Assembly (NCBI RefSeq): GCF_001653715.1
Contig: NZ_LWHQ01000023.1
Location: 1 to 44,951, forward strand
DNA: 44,951 nt
Direction: 5' to 3'
Origin: Methylobacterium platani
GTDB taxonomy: Bacteria; Pseudomonadota; Alphaproteobacteria; Rhizobiales; Beijerinckiaceae
The notes beneath the pieces were generated by a model, which was not told where the DNA came from, did no database searches, and was given only the letters and a program-made list of their open reading frames with translations. Shown here piece after piece: positions 17,489 through 26,382 of this stretch. The position numbers and the translations under genes were made by a program. Position 1 is the first letter of the stretch; each line of letters opens with the position of its first letter.

Positions 17489-17950
17489 CGCGTTGACCCT
17501 TCTCGATACGAGGAAGCCGCTACGCCTACGCCAACGATACAACACACCGACGATCGATCTATTCACAATGATACGTTGCGAATACGCCCGATAAGCGAAA
17601 AACTGGCGACCGTTTCGTCAACACTCATATTGGCGGAGGTTTGTTGCGTCAGTATTACGTGTCGGGCCCCCGAAGGAGTCCTCCACGACCGGCGGCTCCG
17701 CCAACCGGGTGAGGGGCCGGTCAGGCGAGCCCGGCATAGGCGGGTCGAGGAGGGCGTGGAGGCCGCCGTCATGCTGGCGCCGGCTTCGAGCGGGTCGGCG
17801 GCGCTCGGCGCGGTGGTCCGGGTCGCAGCGTCCCGGACCTGCCGCAGCCGGGCGGCGCGCCGCCGGCAACCGTGACAGCCCCGGCCAGTAAACCCCACCC
17901 TGTACCTCGCGCAGCCCCCGCCTATCTCCCCGCCGGACGGAGCAGGCGGC
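17489..17950. other. Gene-poor region with an AT-rich core
   Basis: Nothing coding is convincing here. Bases about 17520-17660 are strikingly AT-rich for this genome (ATGATACGTTGCGAATACG, AAGCGAAAAACTGGCG) and then return abruptly to high GC. The core may carry promoters for the small minus-strand frame, or be a remnant of transferred DNA. Confidence 0.45.
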
Positions 17951-18796
17951 ATGACCGATCCCGGAATCCTCGATCTGTGCGATCGCGGCGAGATCTCGCC
18001 GCAGATCGCGCTGTCGCGCCTGCTGCTCGCGGGCGAGGCGGTCGATGCCGGGGCGCTGGCACGCCTCGCGGCGGGCCGTCCCGCCTCGGCGCCGCTCGCC
18101 GCCCTGGCGCGGCTCGCCGCGCGCCACGGCGACCGCCTGCCCGCCCTCGGCCGGCTCGCCCGCTCCGGGATGTGGCCGGCCGGCGCGGACTTCGCCGCCG
18201 CGACCGCCGCCCTCTTCGACCGCCTCGCCGTCGAGGCGCCGGAGGCGGCGGTCGCCTTCTACTCCCTCGGCGACCCGGACGAGCTCGCCGCCGCGACGGC
18301 GGAGCTCGTCGGCGTGCTGCGTGCCTGGTCGCCGGGCGCGGCCGGCCGGGTCCTCGATGTCGGCTGCGGCATCGGCCGGGTGGCGACCGCGCTCGCCGCC
18401 GGGGCGGGCGCGGTCCTCGGGCTCGACCTCTCCGCCGGGATGATCGCCGAGGCGCGGCGGCGGGCGGGACATGTCGTCAATCTCCGCTTCGTGCAGGGCG
18501 ACGGGCGCCGCCTGCCAGCCGGGGACGGTACCGTCGACCTCGTCGTCGCGGCCGACAGCCTGCCCTACCTCGTCGACGCCGGCACCGTCCGGCCTTTCGT
18601 GGCGGAGGCGGCGCGGGTGCTCGCGCCCGGCGGCGACCTCCTCGTCTTCAACTGGTCCTATCGCGGCGATCCCGGGCGGGACGCGGCCGAGGCGCGCGCG
18701 CTCGCGGCCGAGTTCGGCTTCGCCGTCCTGCGCGCCGGCGAGCGGCCCTTCGCGATCTGGGACGCGCACGGCTTCCACCTGAGGCGGGCGCCGTGA
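17951..18796 (+). CDS. Class I SAM-dependent methyltransferase
   Basis: A 281-residue protein. The first about 110 residues are an Ala/Leu-rich helical region of unknown role. The methyltransferase fold follows, with motif I VLDVGCGIGRVATALAAG (about 137-154), the acidic end of strand 2 (LGLDLSAGM), QGDGRRLP, and the post-motif strand VDLVVAADSLPYLVD. This is the ubiE/COQ5-like group (methyltransferase 11/25), usually acting on small molecules. It overlaps the next gene by four bases (GTGA), so the acyltransferase-like protein downstream is coupled to it. The substrate is unknown. Confidence 0.85.
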   Translation: MTDPGILDLCDRGEISPQIALSRLLLAGEAVDAGALARLAAGRPASAPLAALARLAARHGDRLPALGRLARSGMWPAGADFAAATAALFDRLAVEAPEAAVAFYSLGDPDELAAATAELVGVLRAWSPGAAGRVLDVGCGIGRVATALAAGAGAVLGLDLSAGMIAEARRRAGHVVNLRFVQGDGRRLPAGDGTVDLVVAADSLPYLVDAGTVRPFVAEAARVLAPGGDLLVFNWSYRGDPGRDAAEARALAAEFGFAVLRAGERPFAIWDAHGFHLRRAP

Positions 18797-19734
18797 CGCC
18801 GGACGAGCACTGGGCCCTGTGGCGGAGCGATCCGCGGGCGACGCCGTTCCAGTCGCCGGCCTGGCTCGAGCCCTGGTGGACGCATCTCGGCGGCGGGCGA
18901 CGGCGCGACGCTGAGGTCCGCGAGGCCGACGGCCGGCTCGTCGGCGCCCTGCCGCTCTTCGTCTGGAACGATGCCGGCACCCGCCGCCTCGTGCCGGTCG
19001 GGGCCGGCCACAGCGACTATTGCGACGCCCTCCTGGCACCCGGCACCGAGCCCGGGCGGCTGTGGGACGCGATCCTGCGGGACGACGACGCCGTCGACGA
19101 GGTGCTGCTCCCCGACCTGCGCCCGGATTCCCCGCTGCTCGCCCCGCCGCCCGGCGGGTGGATCGCGACCGACGCCGAGGCGGAGATCTGCCCGGTCCTG
19201 ACGCTGCCGCCCGGGGGATCGCCGCTCGCGGGCCTCGGCCGCAGCCAGCGCCGCAAGGTGGTGCATGACCGCCACCGCGCCGCGGCGCTCGGGGAGGTCG
19301 TCGAGGCGCTGGCCGGGCCGGAGGAGATCGCCGGCGTGCTCGACGCGCTGTTCTCCCTCCACGGCGACCGGTGGGCGCGGGACGGGCAGCCCGGCGTGCT
19401 GGCCGATCCCCGCGTGCAGGCCTTCCACCGCGCGGCGGCGCCGGCCCTCGACCGGGCCGGGCTCCTGCGGATCGCGGTCGTGCGCCACGGGGGACGGATC
19501 GTGGCGGTGCTGTACGGCCTCGCCGACGGGACGCGCTGGCACTCCTACATCAACGCCGTCGACCTCGGCGTGCCCGGCCAGAGCTTCGGCACCCTCGCCT
19601 TCGCCTGCCTCATCGAGGCCGCCGCCGCGCGCGGCGCCCAGGCCTTCCACTTCCTGCGCGGCGACGAGCCGTACAAGTCCCGCTGGGGGGCGCGGCCGAC
19701 CCGCACGGTACGGCGGCGGATGCGGCGGGCCTGA
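18793..19734 (+). CDS. GNAT acyltransferase, CelD/BcsL-like
   Basis: A 313-residue protein starting at GTG 18793, coupled to the methyltransferase stop. It has the CelD/BcsL (GNAT_6) pattern: an N-terminal half with PFQSPAWLEPWW, a central basic SQRRKVVHDRHR stretch, and the C-terminal GNAT fold ending in FHFLRGDEPYKSRWGA, which is diagnostic. Relatives acylate amino sugars, glycans or peptidoglycan-linked groups, or are FemAB-like aminoacyltransferases. No cellulose or polysaccharide genes are near. With the methyltransferase it forms a two-gene modification operon of unknown target. Confidence 0.82.
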   Translation: MTPDEHWALWRSDPRATPFQSPAWLEPWWTHLGGGRRRDAEVREADGRLVGALPLFVWNDAGTRRLVPVGAGHSDYCDALLAPGTEPGRLWDAILRDDDAVDEVLLPDLRPDSPLLAPPPGGWIATDAEAEICPVLTLPPGGSPLAGLGRSQRRKVVHDRHRAAALGEVVEALAGPEEIAGVLDALFSLHGDRWARDGQPGVLADPRVQAFHRAAAPALDRAGLLRIAVVRHGGRIVAVLYGLADGTRWHSYINAVDLGVPGQSFGTLAFACLIEAAAARGAQAFHFLRGDEPYKSRWGARPTRTVRRRMRRA

Positions 19735-19743
19735 CCGGCCCCC

Positions 19744-20319
19744 TCACCCCTCCACCGCCACCAGCCGCCCGCCCTCGTCCATCCGGCAGCGGATCCAGGC
19801 GCCGTTGGCGAGGCTGCAGCCGGTGACGGCCGAGATGAAGCCCCAATGGCAGACCACCAGGGTGTGGGCCCAGTCGGGGTCCGAGGCCATCCCGGCCCGG
19901 AAGGCGTGCGTGCGGGCCTCGAAGACGTGGTCCGCCTCGTGGTCCGGCTCCCGGGCCGCCTCCCCCTCCTCGCGCCACCAGACCTCGTCGAGATGGGCGA
20001 GGTCGAGATGCGGCCAGGCGCGGGCGAGGTCGGTGCGGCAGGTGCCGATGTCGCAGCTCGCCCCGCGCCGCTCCCGCACCGCCGGGGTGACGAGGACGGG
20101 CAGGTTCAGCCGGGCGGCGATCGGGGCGGCGGTCTGCAGGGCGCGGGTCAGGGGCGAGCACAGGATGCGTCGCAAGCCCTCCCCCGCGAGGGCGCGGGAG
20201 GCGGCCTCCGCCTGCTCGTGGCCGAGCGGCGTCAACGGCGCATCGACGATGCCCGGGTCGACGCCGGTGGCGTGGAAGTGGAGGTTGAACTGGCTCTGGC
20301 CATGGCGAAGCAGGATCAT
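19744..20319 (-). CDS. Histidine phosphatase family protein
   Basis: A 191-residue phosphoglycerate-mutase-like phosphatase. It has the phospho-His motif LLRHGQSQFN at the N terminus, an arginine in the CSPLTRALQTA segment, and the second active His in VVCHWGF. The ATG at 20319 places the RHG motif at residues 5-7, as usual. The gene begins 23 bases after the stop of the phosphoribosyltransferase/kinase-like gene on the same strand, so they are probably one operon. It may remove a phosphate from a product of that enzyme. Convergent with the acyltransferase gene. Confidence 0.85.
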   Translation of the reverse strand: MILLRHGQSQFNLHFHATGVDPGIVDAPLTPLGHEQAEAASRALAGEGLRRILCSPLTRALQTAAPIAARLNLPVLVTPAVRERRGASCDIGTCRTDLARAWPHLDLAHLDEVWWREEGEAAREPDHEADHVFEARTHAFRAGMASDPDWAHTLVVCHWGFISAVTGCSLANGAWIRCRMDEGGRLVAVEG

Positions 20320-20342
20320 GCCGCTCAAGGTAGGGCGCGGCG

Positions 20343-22100
20343 TCACCCCGGCGCCGCGACGCCGAGCCGCGAGGCGAGATGGGCCCGGTAGCGCGCGACC
20401 TCGGCGGCGAGGCGGGGTTGCTCGTCCGCGCCGGCCGACGCACCCGCCATCGTCGCCGCGCCGAGCTGGAAGGCGGCGTAGGCGATCTCCAGCCACGCGA
20501 CGAAGGCCGGATCGATCGCCCGGCCGGTCCGCCGGGCGATCGAATCGCGCAGCCGCCGCCCGGCCGCGCCGGTCAGGCCGAGCTCGATCGCCGCGCCGGC
20601 GACGTCCCAGGCGATGTCCTGGCAGCCGACGAGGTCGTGGGCGGCGTGGTGGTCGACCGCATCGGTCTTCAGGAGGGTGCCGTCGGGCCGCACCAGCCAT
20701 TCCCAGGCGTGCAGGCGGTTGTCGGTCTCGACCGGCCGCGCGGCGGCGGCGAAGCCGGGGAGCAGGCCGCGCCAGCCGTCGAGGCCGCTTGCCGCCCCCT
20801 CGCCGAGCGCCTCCGCGGCGTTGTGCCGGGCCATCTCCCACAGGGCCTCGAGCGCGGCGCCGCGGCCGGGCGCGCTCGGAAAGGCCGCGGCGCGGTGGCC
20901 GAGATAATCGCCGACTCTCTCGGCGAGGCGCGCGGGAGCGAGACCGGCGCGTGGCAGGGGCGTCGCGTCCGCGATCCAGCTTTCGACGAGGAAGCCGTGG
21001 GCGAACCCGGCGACCTCCGGGCAGAAGCCGGCGGCGTGCAGGTCCCGGGCGCGCCCGACCTTGCGCTCGCCCTCGAAGCCGAGCCCGACGAACTTGGCGA
21101 GCCAGGTCCCGCTCCCGGTCCGGGCGAGGAACTTGCGCCGTTCCTGCATCGGGTTGGCGGGGGGCCAGGTGTCCGGATCGGCGAAGGCGTGGGTCCGCCA
21201 GGCCCCGCCCGAGATCTCCTCGAGCGGCGCCGTCACCGGCCCGACCAGCGGCGCGAGCCAGGATTCGAGGCGATGCTCCGGCCGCCCGGCCCGCAGGACG
21301 AGGTCGTCGAAGGTCAGGACGTGGCGCCGCGCCCGCGCGTAGAGCCGGCGGATGTCGTCCCCGGCGGCGTGGCCCGGCTCGCCGGCATGGCTCGGGAACA
21401 GGGCGACGTTGTCCGCCGGCACGCCCCGCTCCTCCAGGAACCGGAGCACAGCCCCGAACGAGCTGCCCGAGAGGCCCGGCCCCTCGTCGGCGACCGCGAC
21501 GCGGCTCGCCGGGGAGAGCGCGTCGCGCAAAGCCCCGGACAGGCGCAGCGCGCGCCGGAACGGGTGGCCGGTCGGCCGCACGGTCACGAGAGTGCCGCCG
21601 AGACCCGCCGCCACCATCGCGCCGAGGCTGGTGCCGATGCTGCGCAGGCCGATCACCGTCGCGCCGGCGCCGAGGCCCGATCCGGCCGCCGCCGCGGCAT
21701 AGGCTTCGGGATAGACGGCGTAGAAGGCGAAGCCCTCCGGCAGGCGGATCTCGACCGGGCCGGACGGCAGGTCGGCGCAGGCGGACGCGACCGCGGCGCG
21801 GTCCGGGACGTCTCCCGCCGCGAAACCGCTGCGCCACGAGGCCCAGACACTGTCGGCCAGCCGGACGAGGAGCCCCGCGAGCGGAGCCGCCGCGCCATCC
21901 CCCGTGTCCTCCCCGCTCTCGCGGAACGCCGCATCCGCCACGCCCTGGGTCAGCTCGCCGAGCGCGAGGAGCGCGCCGACGAGCGCGGCGTGGCGCGGGA
22001 GCCCCGGCCCGAGCCCGCGCGCCGCCTCGACGGCGTCGCGGAGGCGGGCGGCCTCGTCGCGGGGGTCGGCCTCACGCCGGACGTCGCCGTAGACGAGCAC
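20343..22100 (-). CDS. Phosphoribosyltransferase-like / phosphotransferase-like fusion protein
   Basis: A 585-residue protein I cannot assign to a named family. Residues about 115-260 look like a type-I phosphoribosyltransferase: VIGLRSIGTSLGAMVAAGLG, then the PRPP-loop pattern VAVADEGPGLSGSS (202-214), in which an acidic pair precedes a Gly/Ser loop. Residues about 320-510 resemble an aminoglycoside-kinase-type fold: a Lys-containing strand (WLAKFVGLG), a catalytic-loop-like DNRLHAWEWLV (460-470), LLKTDAVDHH and the family-like DIAWDVAGAAIEL. Key residues are non-canonical, so activity is uncertain. The GTG at 22100 is chosen for a GAGGAG site 10 bases upstream. A GTG at 22166 lies inside a hairpin and is less likely. 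The histidine phosphatase follows in the same operon. Confidence 0.6.
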   Translation of the reverse strand: MLVYGDVRREADPRDEAARLRDAVEAARGLGPGLPRHAALVGALLALGELTQGVADAAFRESGEDTGDGAAAPLAGLLVRLADSVWASWRSGFAAGDVPDRAAVASACADLPSGPVEIRLPEGFAFYAVYPEAYAAAAAGSGLGAGATVIGLRSIGTSLGAMVAAGLGGTLVTVRPTGHPFRRALRLSGALRDALSPASRVAVADEGPGLSGSSFGAVLRFLEERGVPADNVALFPSHAGEPGHAAGDDIRRLYARARRHVLTFDDLVLRAGRPEHRLESWLAPLVGPVTAPLEEISGGAWRTHAFADPDTWPPANPMQERRKFLARTGSGTWLAKFVGLGFEGERKVGRARDLHAAGFCPEVAGFAHGFLVESWIADATPLPRAGLAPARLAERVGDYLGHRAAAFPSAPGRGAALEALWEMARHNAAEALGEGAASGLDGWRGLLPGFAAAARPVETDNRLHAWEWLVRPDGTLLKTDAVDHHAAHDLVGCQDIAWDVAGAAIELGLTGAAGRRLRDSIARRTGRAIDPAFVAWLEIAYAAFQLGAATMAGASAGADEQPRLAAEVARYRAHLASRLGVAAPG

Positions 22101-22160
22101 GGGGCAGGCGCTCCTCGATCGGAGGGGTGGGACAGGCGAGCCGTGGTCTCGTCGCCGTTC

Positions 22161-22184
22161 GAACACGGGTCTTCGCCCGTGTTC
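22161..22184 (-). terminator. Hairpin between hybrid kinase gene and fusion gene
   Basis: GAACACGGG-TCTTCG-CCCGTGTTC is a perfect 9-base stem with a 6-base loop. It lies between the end of the hybrid kinase gene (22238) and the start of the next minus-strand gene, where a terminator would sit. The following T-run on the minus strand is absent, so it may be weak or serve as a transcript-end shield. Confidence 0.45.
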
Positions 22185-22237
22185 TCACCAATCGACGTGA
22201 TCGATCACGCTCCAGGACGATCGGGCCGGCCCCGCCA

Positions 22238-25200
22238 TCACGGCGCCGCCGCCCGATCCGGCGTGCCCGGCGGCGGTCCATCGCCCCCCTCGACCGGGCT
22301 CATCAGCCCGCGCAGCGTCGCCGCGAGGTCGGCCATGCCGAGACCGCCCTTCTGCAGGATGCGGTCGGCCCGGCCGGCGAGACGGCGGCGGTCCTCCGCG
22401 GTGATGTCCTTCGCGGTCAGCACCACGACCGGGATGTCGCGCCATTCCGGCCTGTCCCGCAGGGCCCGGAGGAAGCCGAAGCCGTCCATCTCCGGCATCA
22501 TCAGGTCGAGGAGGATCAGGCCCGGCTTGCGCACGCCGACGGCGTCGAGGCCGGCGAGCCCGTTCTCGGCGCTCGCAACCCGCCAGCCCTCGCGGGTCAG
22601 CATGGTGGTCATGCGCTCGCGCACGTCGGGGTCGTCGTCGACCACCAGCACCGGCCCCTCGTGGACGGCGGGCCGGAAGCGCTCCATCGCCTCCTTCAGG
22701 GCCCCCCATTCCACCGGCTTGTGCAGGTAGTCGGTCGCCCCGAGCGAGAAGGCGAGGTTCTGCTCGTCCAGAACCGTGACCATGATGACCGGCGTCGCGC
22801 CGAATTCGGGGTCGGCGCGCAGGGCCCGCAGCACCGCCCAGCCGTCCATCCGGGGCATCGTCACGTCGAGGAGGACGACGCGGGGGCGCAGGCGCCGCGC
22901 CTCGTCGAGGCCGGCGCGGCCGTCGGCGGCGGTCGCGACCTCGAACCCGTCCCGGCGCAGGAAGCGGGCGATCAGGTCGCGTGTCGCCGGATCGTCGTCG
23001 ACGACGAGGACGAGGTTGGAGCCGGGGGCGGCGGCGACCGGGGCGTCGGGGGCGGACGGGCCCTCGGTCTTCGGGGGTTCGGCCGGGTCGCGCTCCTCGT
23101 AGAGGGCCGGCAGGTCGAGGGTGAAGGTCGTCCCCTCCCCGACCCGGCTCTCGACGGTGATCTCGCCGCCGAGCATGCGCGCGAAGGCGCGGGTGATGGC
23201 GAGCCCGAGGCCGGTCCCGCCGAAGCGCCGGGTGGTCGAGGCGTCGGCCTGGGTGAAGCGCTGGAACAGCCGCGACAGTTGTTCCTCGCTCATGCCGATG
23301 CCGGTATCGGCGACGGTGAAGCGCAAGCGGTCGCCCCCCTCGCGGGCCTCGCGCGTCGCCGAGAGGGTGATCGTGCCGCCCTCCGTGAACTTCGCCGCGT
23401 TGCTGAGCAGGTTGATCAGGCACTGCCGGAGCTTGGTCGCGTCGGTATGGGCGTGGCCGAGGGCCTCGCCGAGCTGCAGCTCAAGGGTGTTGCCCTTCTT
23501 CACCACCAGGGCGTCGACGGTGGTGGCGACCTCCCGGACGGTCTCGGCGACGTCGAGGTTCTCGGCATAGACCTCCATCCGCTCCGCCTCGATCTTCGAG
23601 AGGTCGAGCACGTCGTTGATGAGGCCGAGCAGGTGGCGGGCATTCGCCTCGATCTTGCGCATGTCGCCGAGCAGGCCCTCCTCGCCGAGGTCCTCCATCT
23701 CCTCCTGCAGCATCTCCGAGTAGCCGATCACCGCCGAGAGCGGGGTGCGCAGCTCGTGGCTCATGTTGGCGAGGAACTGGCTCTTGGCGCGGTTGGCCTC
23801 CTCCGCCGCCTCCTTGGCGGCGGCGAGCTCCAGCTCGGCCTCCTTGCGGGCGGTGACGTCGGCATGCGCCCCGACCCATTCGCGCACCCGGCCGTCCTCC
23901 TCGAGGATCGGGACGGCACGCCCCTCCATGTGGCGCCAGATCCCGTCGTGGCGGCGCAGCCGGTGCTCGATCGTGTAGAGCGTGCGGTTGGCCACCGCGT
24001 GCTGCCAGGCCGAGCGCGTCGCTTCGCGGTCGTCGGGGTGGATCGCCGCCAGGAAGCCGTCCCCGGCGGCCTCGGCCGGCGACTGCCCGGTGAAGCGGGT
24101 CCATTCCGAGGTGATCTCCCGGAAGGCGCCGTCCGGCGTGGTGGTCCAGACGATCGCCGAGGTCGCCTCGGTGAGCGAGCGGAACCGCTCCTCGCTGTCG
24201 GCCCGGCGGCGCTCGGCGAGCTTGCCCAGGGTCACGTCGTCCATGACGATGCCGACGCCGTCGGCCCGCTCGGTCTCGGGGCCGCGGCCGCGGCGGCGCA
24301 GGGGAAAGAAGCTCACCTCGAAGTGGCGGGTGCCGCCGGGGGCACTCGGCGCCGGCACGCCGACCTCGATATTGGCGGTGACGAGGCCGCGGTCGCGCGC
24401 CGCCGCGAGCTTGGGGGCGAGCGCATCGCGCAGGGACGGCAGGAAGGCCCAGATCGGCGCGCCGAGATCGGCGCCGAAGCCGCGCTCGCTCATGTTGCCG
24501 AGCGCCCGGTTCATGTGGCGCAGGTTGAGGTCGCGGTCGAGGAAGCCGAGACCCACGGGAGCGTTCTCGAGCACGCTCTCGAGGAGATCGGCCATGCGCT
24601 GGCTCTCGCGCCGGCGCACCAGGGCGAGGCGCGCCAGCAGGCCGACCGCCGCGAGGCCCGCCGCCAGGGTGACGAGGGGCAGGAGCGGCGAGCGCAGGGC
24701 GTCGGCCTCGGCGAGGCGCTTCAGCTCCGTGGCGGCGCCGTCCTGGACCTGCGCGGTCAGCGTGCGCACCGCATCCATGGCGCGCTTGCCCTCGCCGGTC
24801 TGGATCAGGTCGGTGGCGGCCTGCATGCCCTCGGACCGGCGCAGCGCGACGACGCGGGCCGCGTAGTCGCGCTCGGCCGCGACCACCTGGCGGCGGCGCT
24901 CGCGGATGTCGCGGTCGAGCGTGACCGCGTCGAGGGACGCGACCTCGCCGTCGATCCGGGCGAGCGCCGCGTCGTAGGGCGCGAGGTAGTCCTCGCGGCC
25001 GGTCAGGACGTAGCCGCGCTGGCCGGTCTCGAGGTCCTTCATGCTCGACAGCACGCGCTCGCTCAGCGCCGTCACCCGGCCGAGCCGGTCGGCCTCGGCC
25101 CGGCTGCGGGCGCCCTCGACGTAGTTCCAGCCGCCGGTCGCGACCGCGAGGGCGAGGAGGAGGAAGGCCAGCGGCGAGCCCGGCATGCGCCGGGCGGGGG

Positions 25201-25270
25201 CGAGGAAGCGCCAGCGATGGCTCGCGGTCGCCTTGGCGCGCTGCGTCTTGGTGGCGGTCTCGATGCTCAT
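22238..25270 (-). CDS. Hybrid sensor histidine kinase: CHASE3-PAS-PAS-HisKA-HATPase-REC-REC
   Basis: A 1010-residue membrane kinase. Membrane segments at about 33-48 and 197-217 enclose a CHASE3 sensor (DLETGQRGYVLTGREDYL, 79-96). Two PAS domains follow (about 225-345 and 355-475, the second with the PAC ending VGAHADVTARK). HisKA carries H505 (NMSHELRTPLSAVIGYSEML). The ATPase has NAAKFTEGG, ADTGIGM and GGTGLGLAIT. Two receivers carry phospho-acceptors D802 and D922, each with its acidic pair and lysine (K851, K974). No DNA-binding output and no Hpt domain are present, so a separate phosphotransfer protein must relay the signal. No partner is encoded beside it. Confidence 0.92.
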   Translation of the reverse strand: MSIETATKTQRAKATASHRWRFLAPARRMPGSPLAFLLLALAVATGGWNYVEGARSRAEADRLGRVTALSERVLSSMKDLETGQRGYVLTGREDYLAPYDAALARIDGEVASLDAVTLDRDIRERRRQVVAAERDYAARVVALRRSEGMQAATDLIQTGEGKRAMDAVRTLTAQVQDGAATELKRLAEADALRSPLLPLVTLAAGLAAVGLLARLALVRRRESQRMADLLESVLENAPVGLGFLDRDLNLRHMNRALGNMSERGFGADLGAPIWAFLPSLRDALAPKLAAARDRGLVTANIEVGVPAPSAPGGTRHFEVSFFPLRRRGRGPETERADGVGIVMDDVTLGKLAERRRADSEERFRSLTEATSAIVWTTTPDGAFREITSEWTRFTGQSPAEAAGDGFLAAIHPDDREATRSAWQHAVANRTLYTIEHRLRRHDGIWRHMEGRAVPILEEDGRVREWVGAHADVTARKEAELELAAAKEAAEEANRAKSQFLANMSHELRTPLSAVIGYSEMLQEEMEDLGEEGLLGDMRKIEANARHLLGLINDVLDLSKIEAERMEVYAENLDVAETVREVATTVDALVVKKGNTLELQLGEALGHAHTDATKLRQCLINLLSNAAKFTEGGTITLSATREAREGGDRLRFTVADTGIGMSEEQLSRLFQRFTQADASTTRRFGGTGLGLAITRAFARMLGGEITVESRVGEGTTFTLDLPALYEERDPAEPPKTEGPSAPDAPVAAAPGSNLVLVVDDDPATRDLIARFLRRDGFEVATAADGRAGLDEARRLRPRVVLLDVTMPRMDGWAVLRALRADPEFGATPVIMVTVLDEQNLAFSLGATDYLHKPVEWGALKEAMERFRPAVHEGPVLVVDDDPDVRERMTTMLTREGWRVASAENGLAGLDAVGVRKPGLILLDLMMPEMDGFGFLRALRDRPEWRDIPVVVLTAKDITAEDRRRLAGRADRILQKGGLGMADLAATLRGLMSPVEGGDGPPPGTPDRAAAP

Positions 25271-25452
25271 GTCACCCGCGTTCTGCTATCCGGCCGCCTG
25301 CGCGTCGTCGCGACCGGCATGAGCCGGAGCTAGCGCACCCCGCGCCGAAGGGGATAGCGGAGCGGCGAACCCGCGGTCCGCAGCGACCCTGCCATCAGGC
25401 TGAGATGCGGCGCCGGTAGGATGGCCAGGCGGCACGTGCGCCGCGGGGATCC

Positions 25453-26382
25453 GTGACGATGACGAAGGGTGACGCGGCCGTCCGCCGGGTCGTGCTGGTG
25501 GCGAACGGGGCGGCGGGCGCCCTGGTCGACGGAGGACTGACGCCGGAGGCCCTGCGCGGGCGCCTGGAGGCGGCGGGCCTCGCCGTCGTGCCGGAGCCGA
25601 TGCCCGGGGCGCCCCTGCCCGAGCGGCTGGCCGCCGCCGCGGCGGTCCCCGGCCTCGCCGCGGTCGCGGTGGCGGGCGGCGACGGCACCCTGGCCTGCGC
25701 CGCGCAGGTTCTCGTCGGGCAGGACGTTCCCCTCAGCATCCTGCCGCTCGGCACCCTCAACCTGCTCGCGAAGGATCTCGGGGTTCCGCTCGACCTCGAT
25801 GCGGCGATCGCCGTGCTGGCCGGGGGGTCGGTCCGCGCGATCGATGCCGGCGAGGTCAACGGCCACGTCTTCCTGATCAATTCGGTGCTCGGCCTGCCCG
25901 CCCGGCTGGCCCGCCACCGCGAGGCGGGGCGCGGCCGGATGGGAATCCGCGCGCTCCTGCGCCTGGCGGTCGGCCTGATGCGCCATCTCGGGCGCTACCG
26001 GCGGGACCGCGCCCTCCTCACCCTCGGGGGCCGGACCCGGCCGGTCCGCTTCCGGACGCTGGCCATCGTCTGCGGCGACTATCGCGAAGGGCTGGGGCAG
26101 GTTCTGTCGCGGACGGGCGTCGACGGCGGGCACCTCACGCTCTACCTCGTCGAGACCCTGTCGGCGGCGCGGCTCGTGCGCCTCGGGCTCGGCTTCGCGG
26201 TCGGCGAGTGGCGCCGCCTGCCGGACCTGGAGCGGCACGAGACCGATGCCCTGACCCTCGACGCCCGCAAGGCCCTGCGGGTCATGAACGACGGAGAGGC
26301 CGTGCTGATCGTCCCGCCCCTGCGCTACCGCCTCCGCGCGTCCGCCCTGCGCGTCCTCGTGCCGGCGGAGGATCCCCGGTGA
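25453..26382 (+). CDS. Diacylglycerol kinase-like lipid kinase family protein
   Basis: A 309-residue protein with the DAGK catalytic fold. It has VVLVANGAAG at the N terminus, the nucleotide loop VAVAGGDGTLACAA (about 73-86) and PLGTLNLLAKDLG (about 98-110), which are the two family signatures. A C-terminal beta-sandwich follows. The GTG at 25453 is taken as start. An ATG two codons later is equally possible. It would phosphorylate a diacylglycerol, sphingoid base or other lipid at the inner membrane face. It overlaps the metallophosphoesterase gene by four bases (GTGA), indicating a joint function in adding and removing phosphate. This pair is divergent from the hybrid kinase. Confidence 0.85.
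   Translation: MTMTKGDAAVRRVVLVANGAAGALVDGGLTPEALRGRLEAAGLAVVPEPMPGAPLPERLAAAAAVPGLAAVAVAGGDGTLACAAQVLVGQDVPLSILPLGTLNLLAKDLGVPLDLDAAIAVLAGGSVRAIDAGEVNGHVFLINSVLGLPARLARHREAGRGRMGIRALLRLAVGLMRHLGRYRRDRALLTLGGRTRPVRFRTLAIVCGDYREGLGQVLSRTGVDGGHLTLYLVETLSAARLVRLGLGFAVGEWRRLPDLERHETDALTLDARKALRVMNDGEAVLIVPPLRYRLRASALRVLVPAEDPR

Noticed and set aside
17618..17950. Possible coding frames in the gap before the methyltransferase
   Set aside because: Frames on both strands are Arg/Pro-rich, lack ribosome sites and show no recognisable motif.
19265..25333. A 2022-residue open frame on the plus strand
   Set aside because: It runs antisense to, or in another frame of, well-supported genes (acyltransferase, phosphatase, fusion protein, hybrid kinase). 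Its translation is low-complexity Arg/Pro/Gly, as expected for an off-frame reading of GC-rich DNA.
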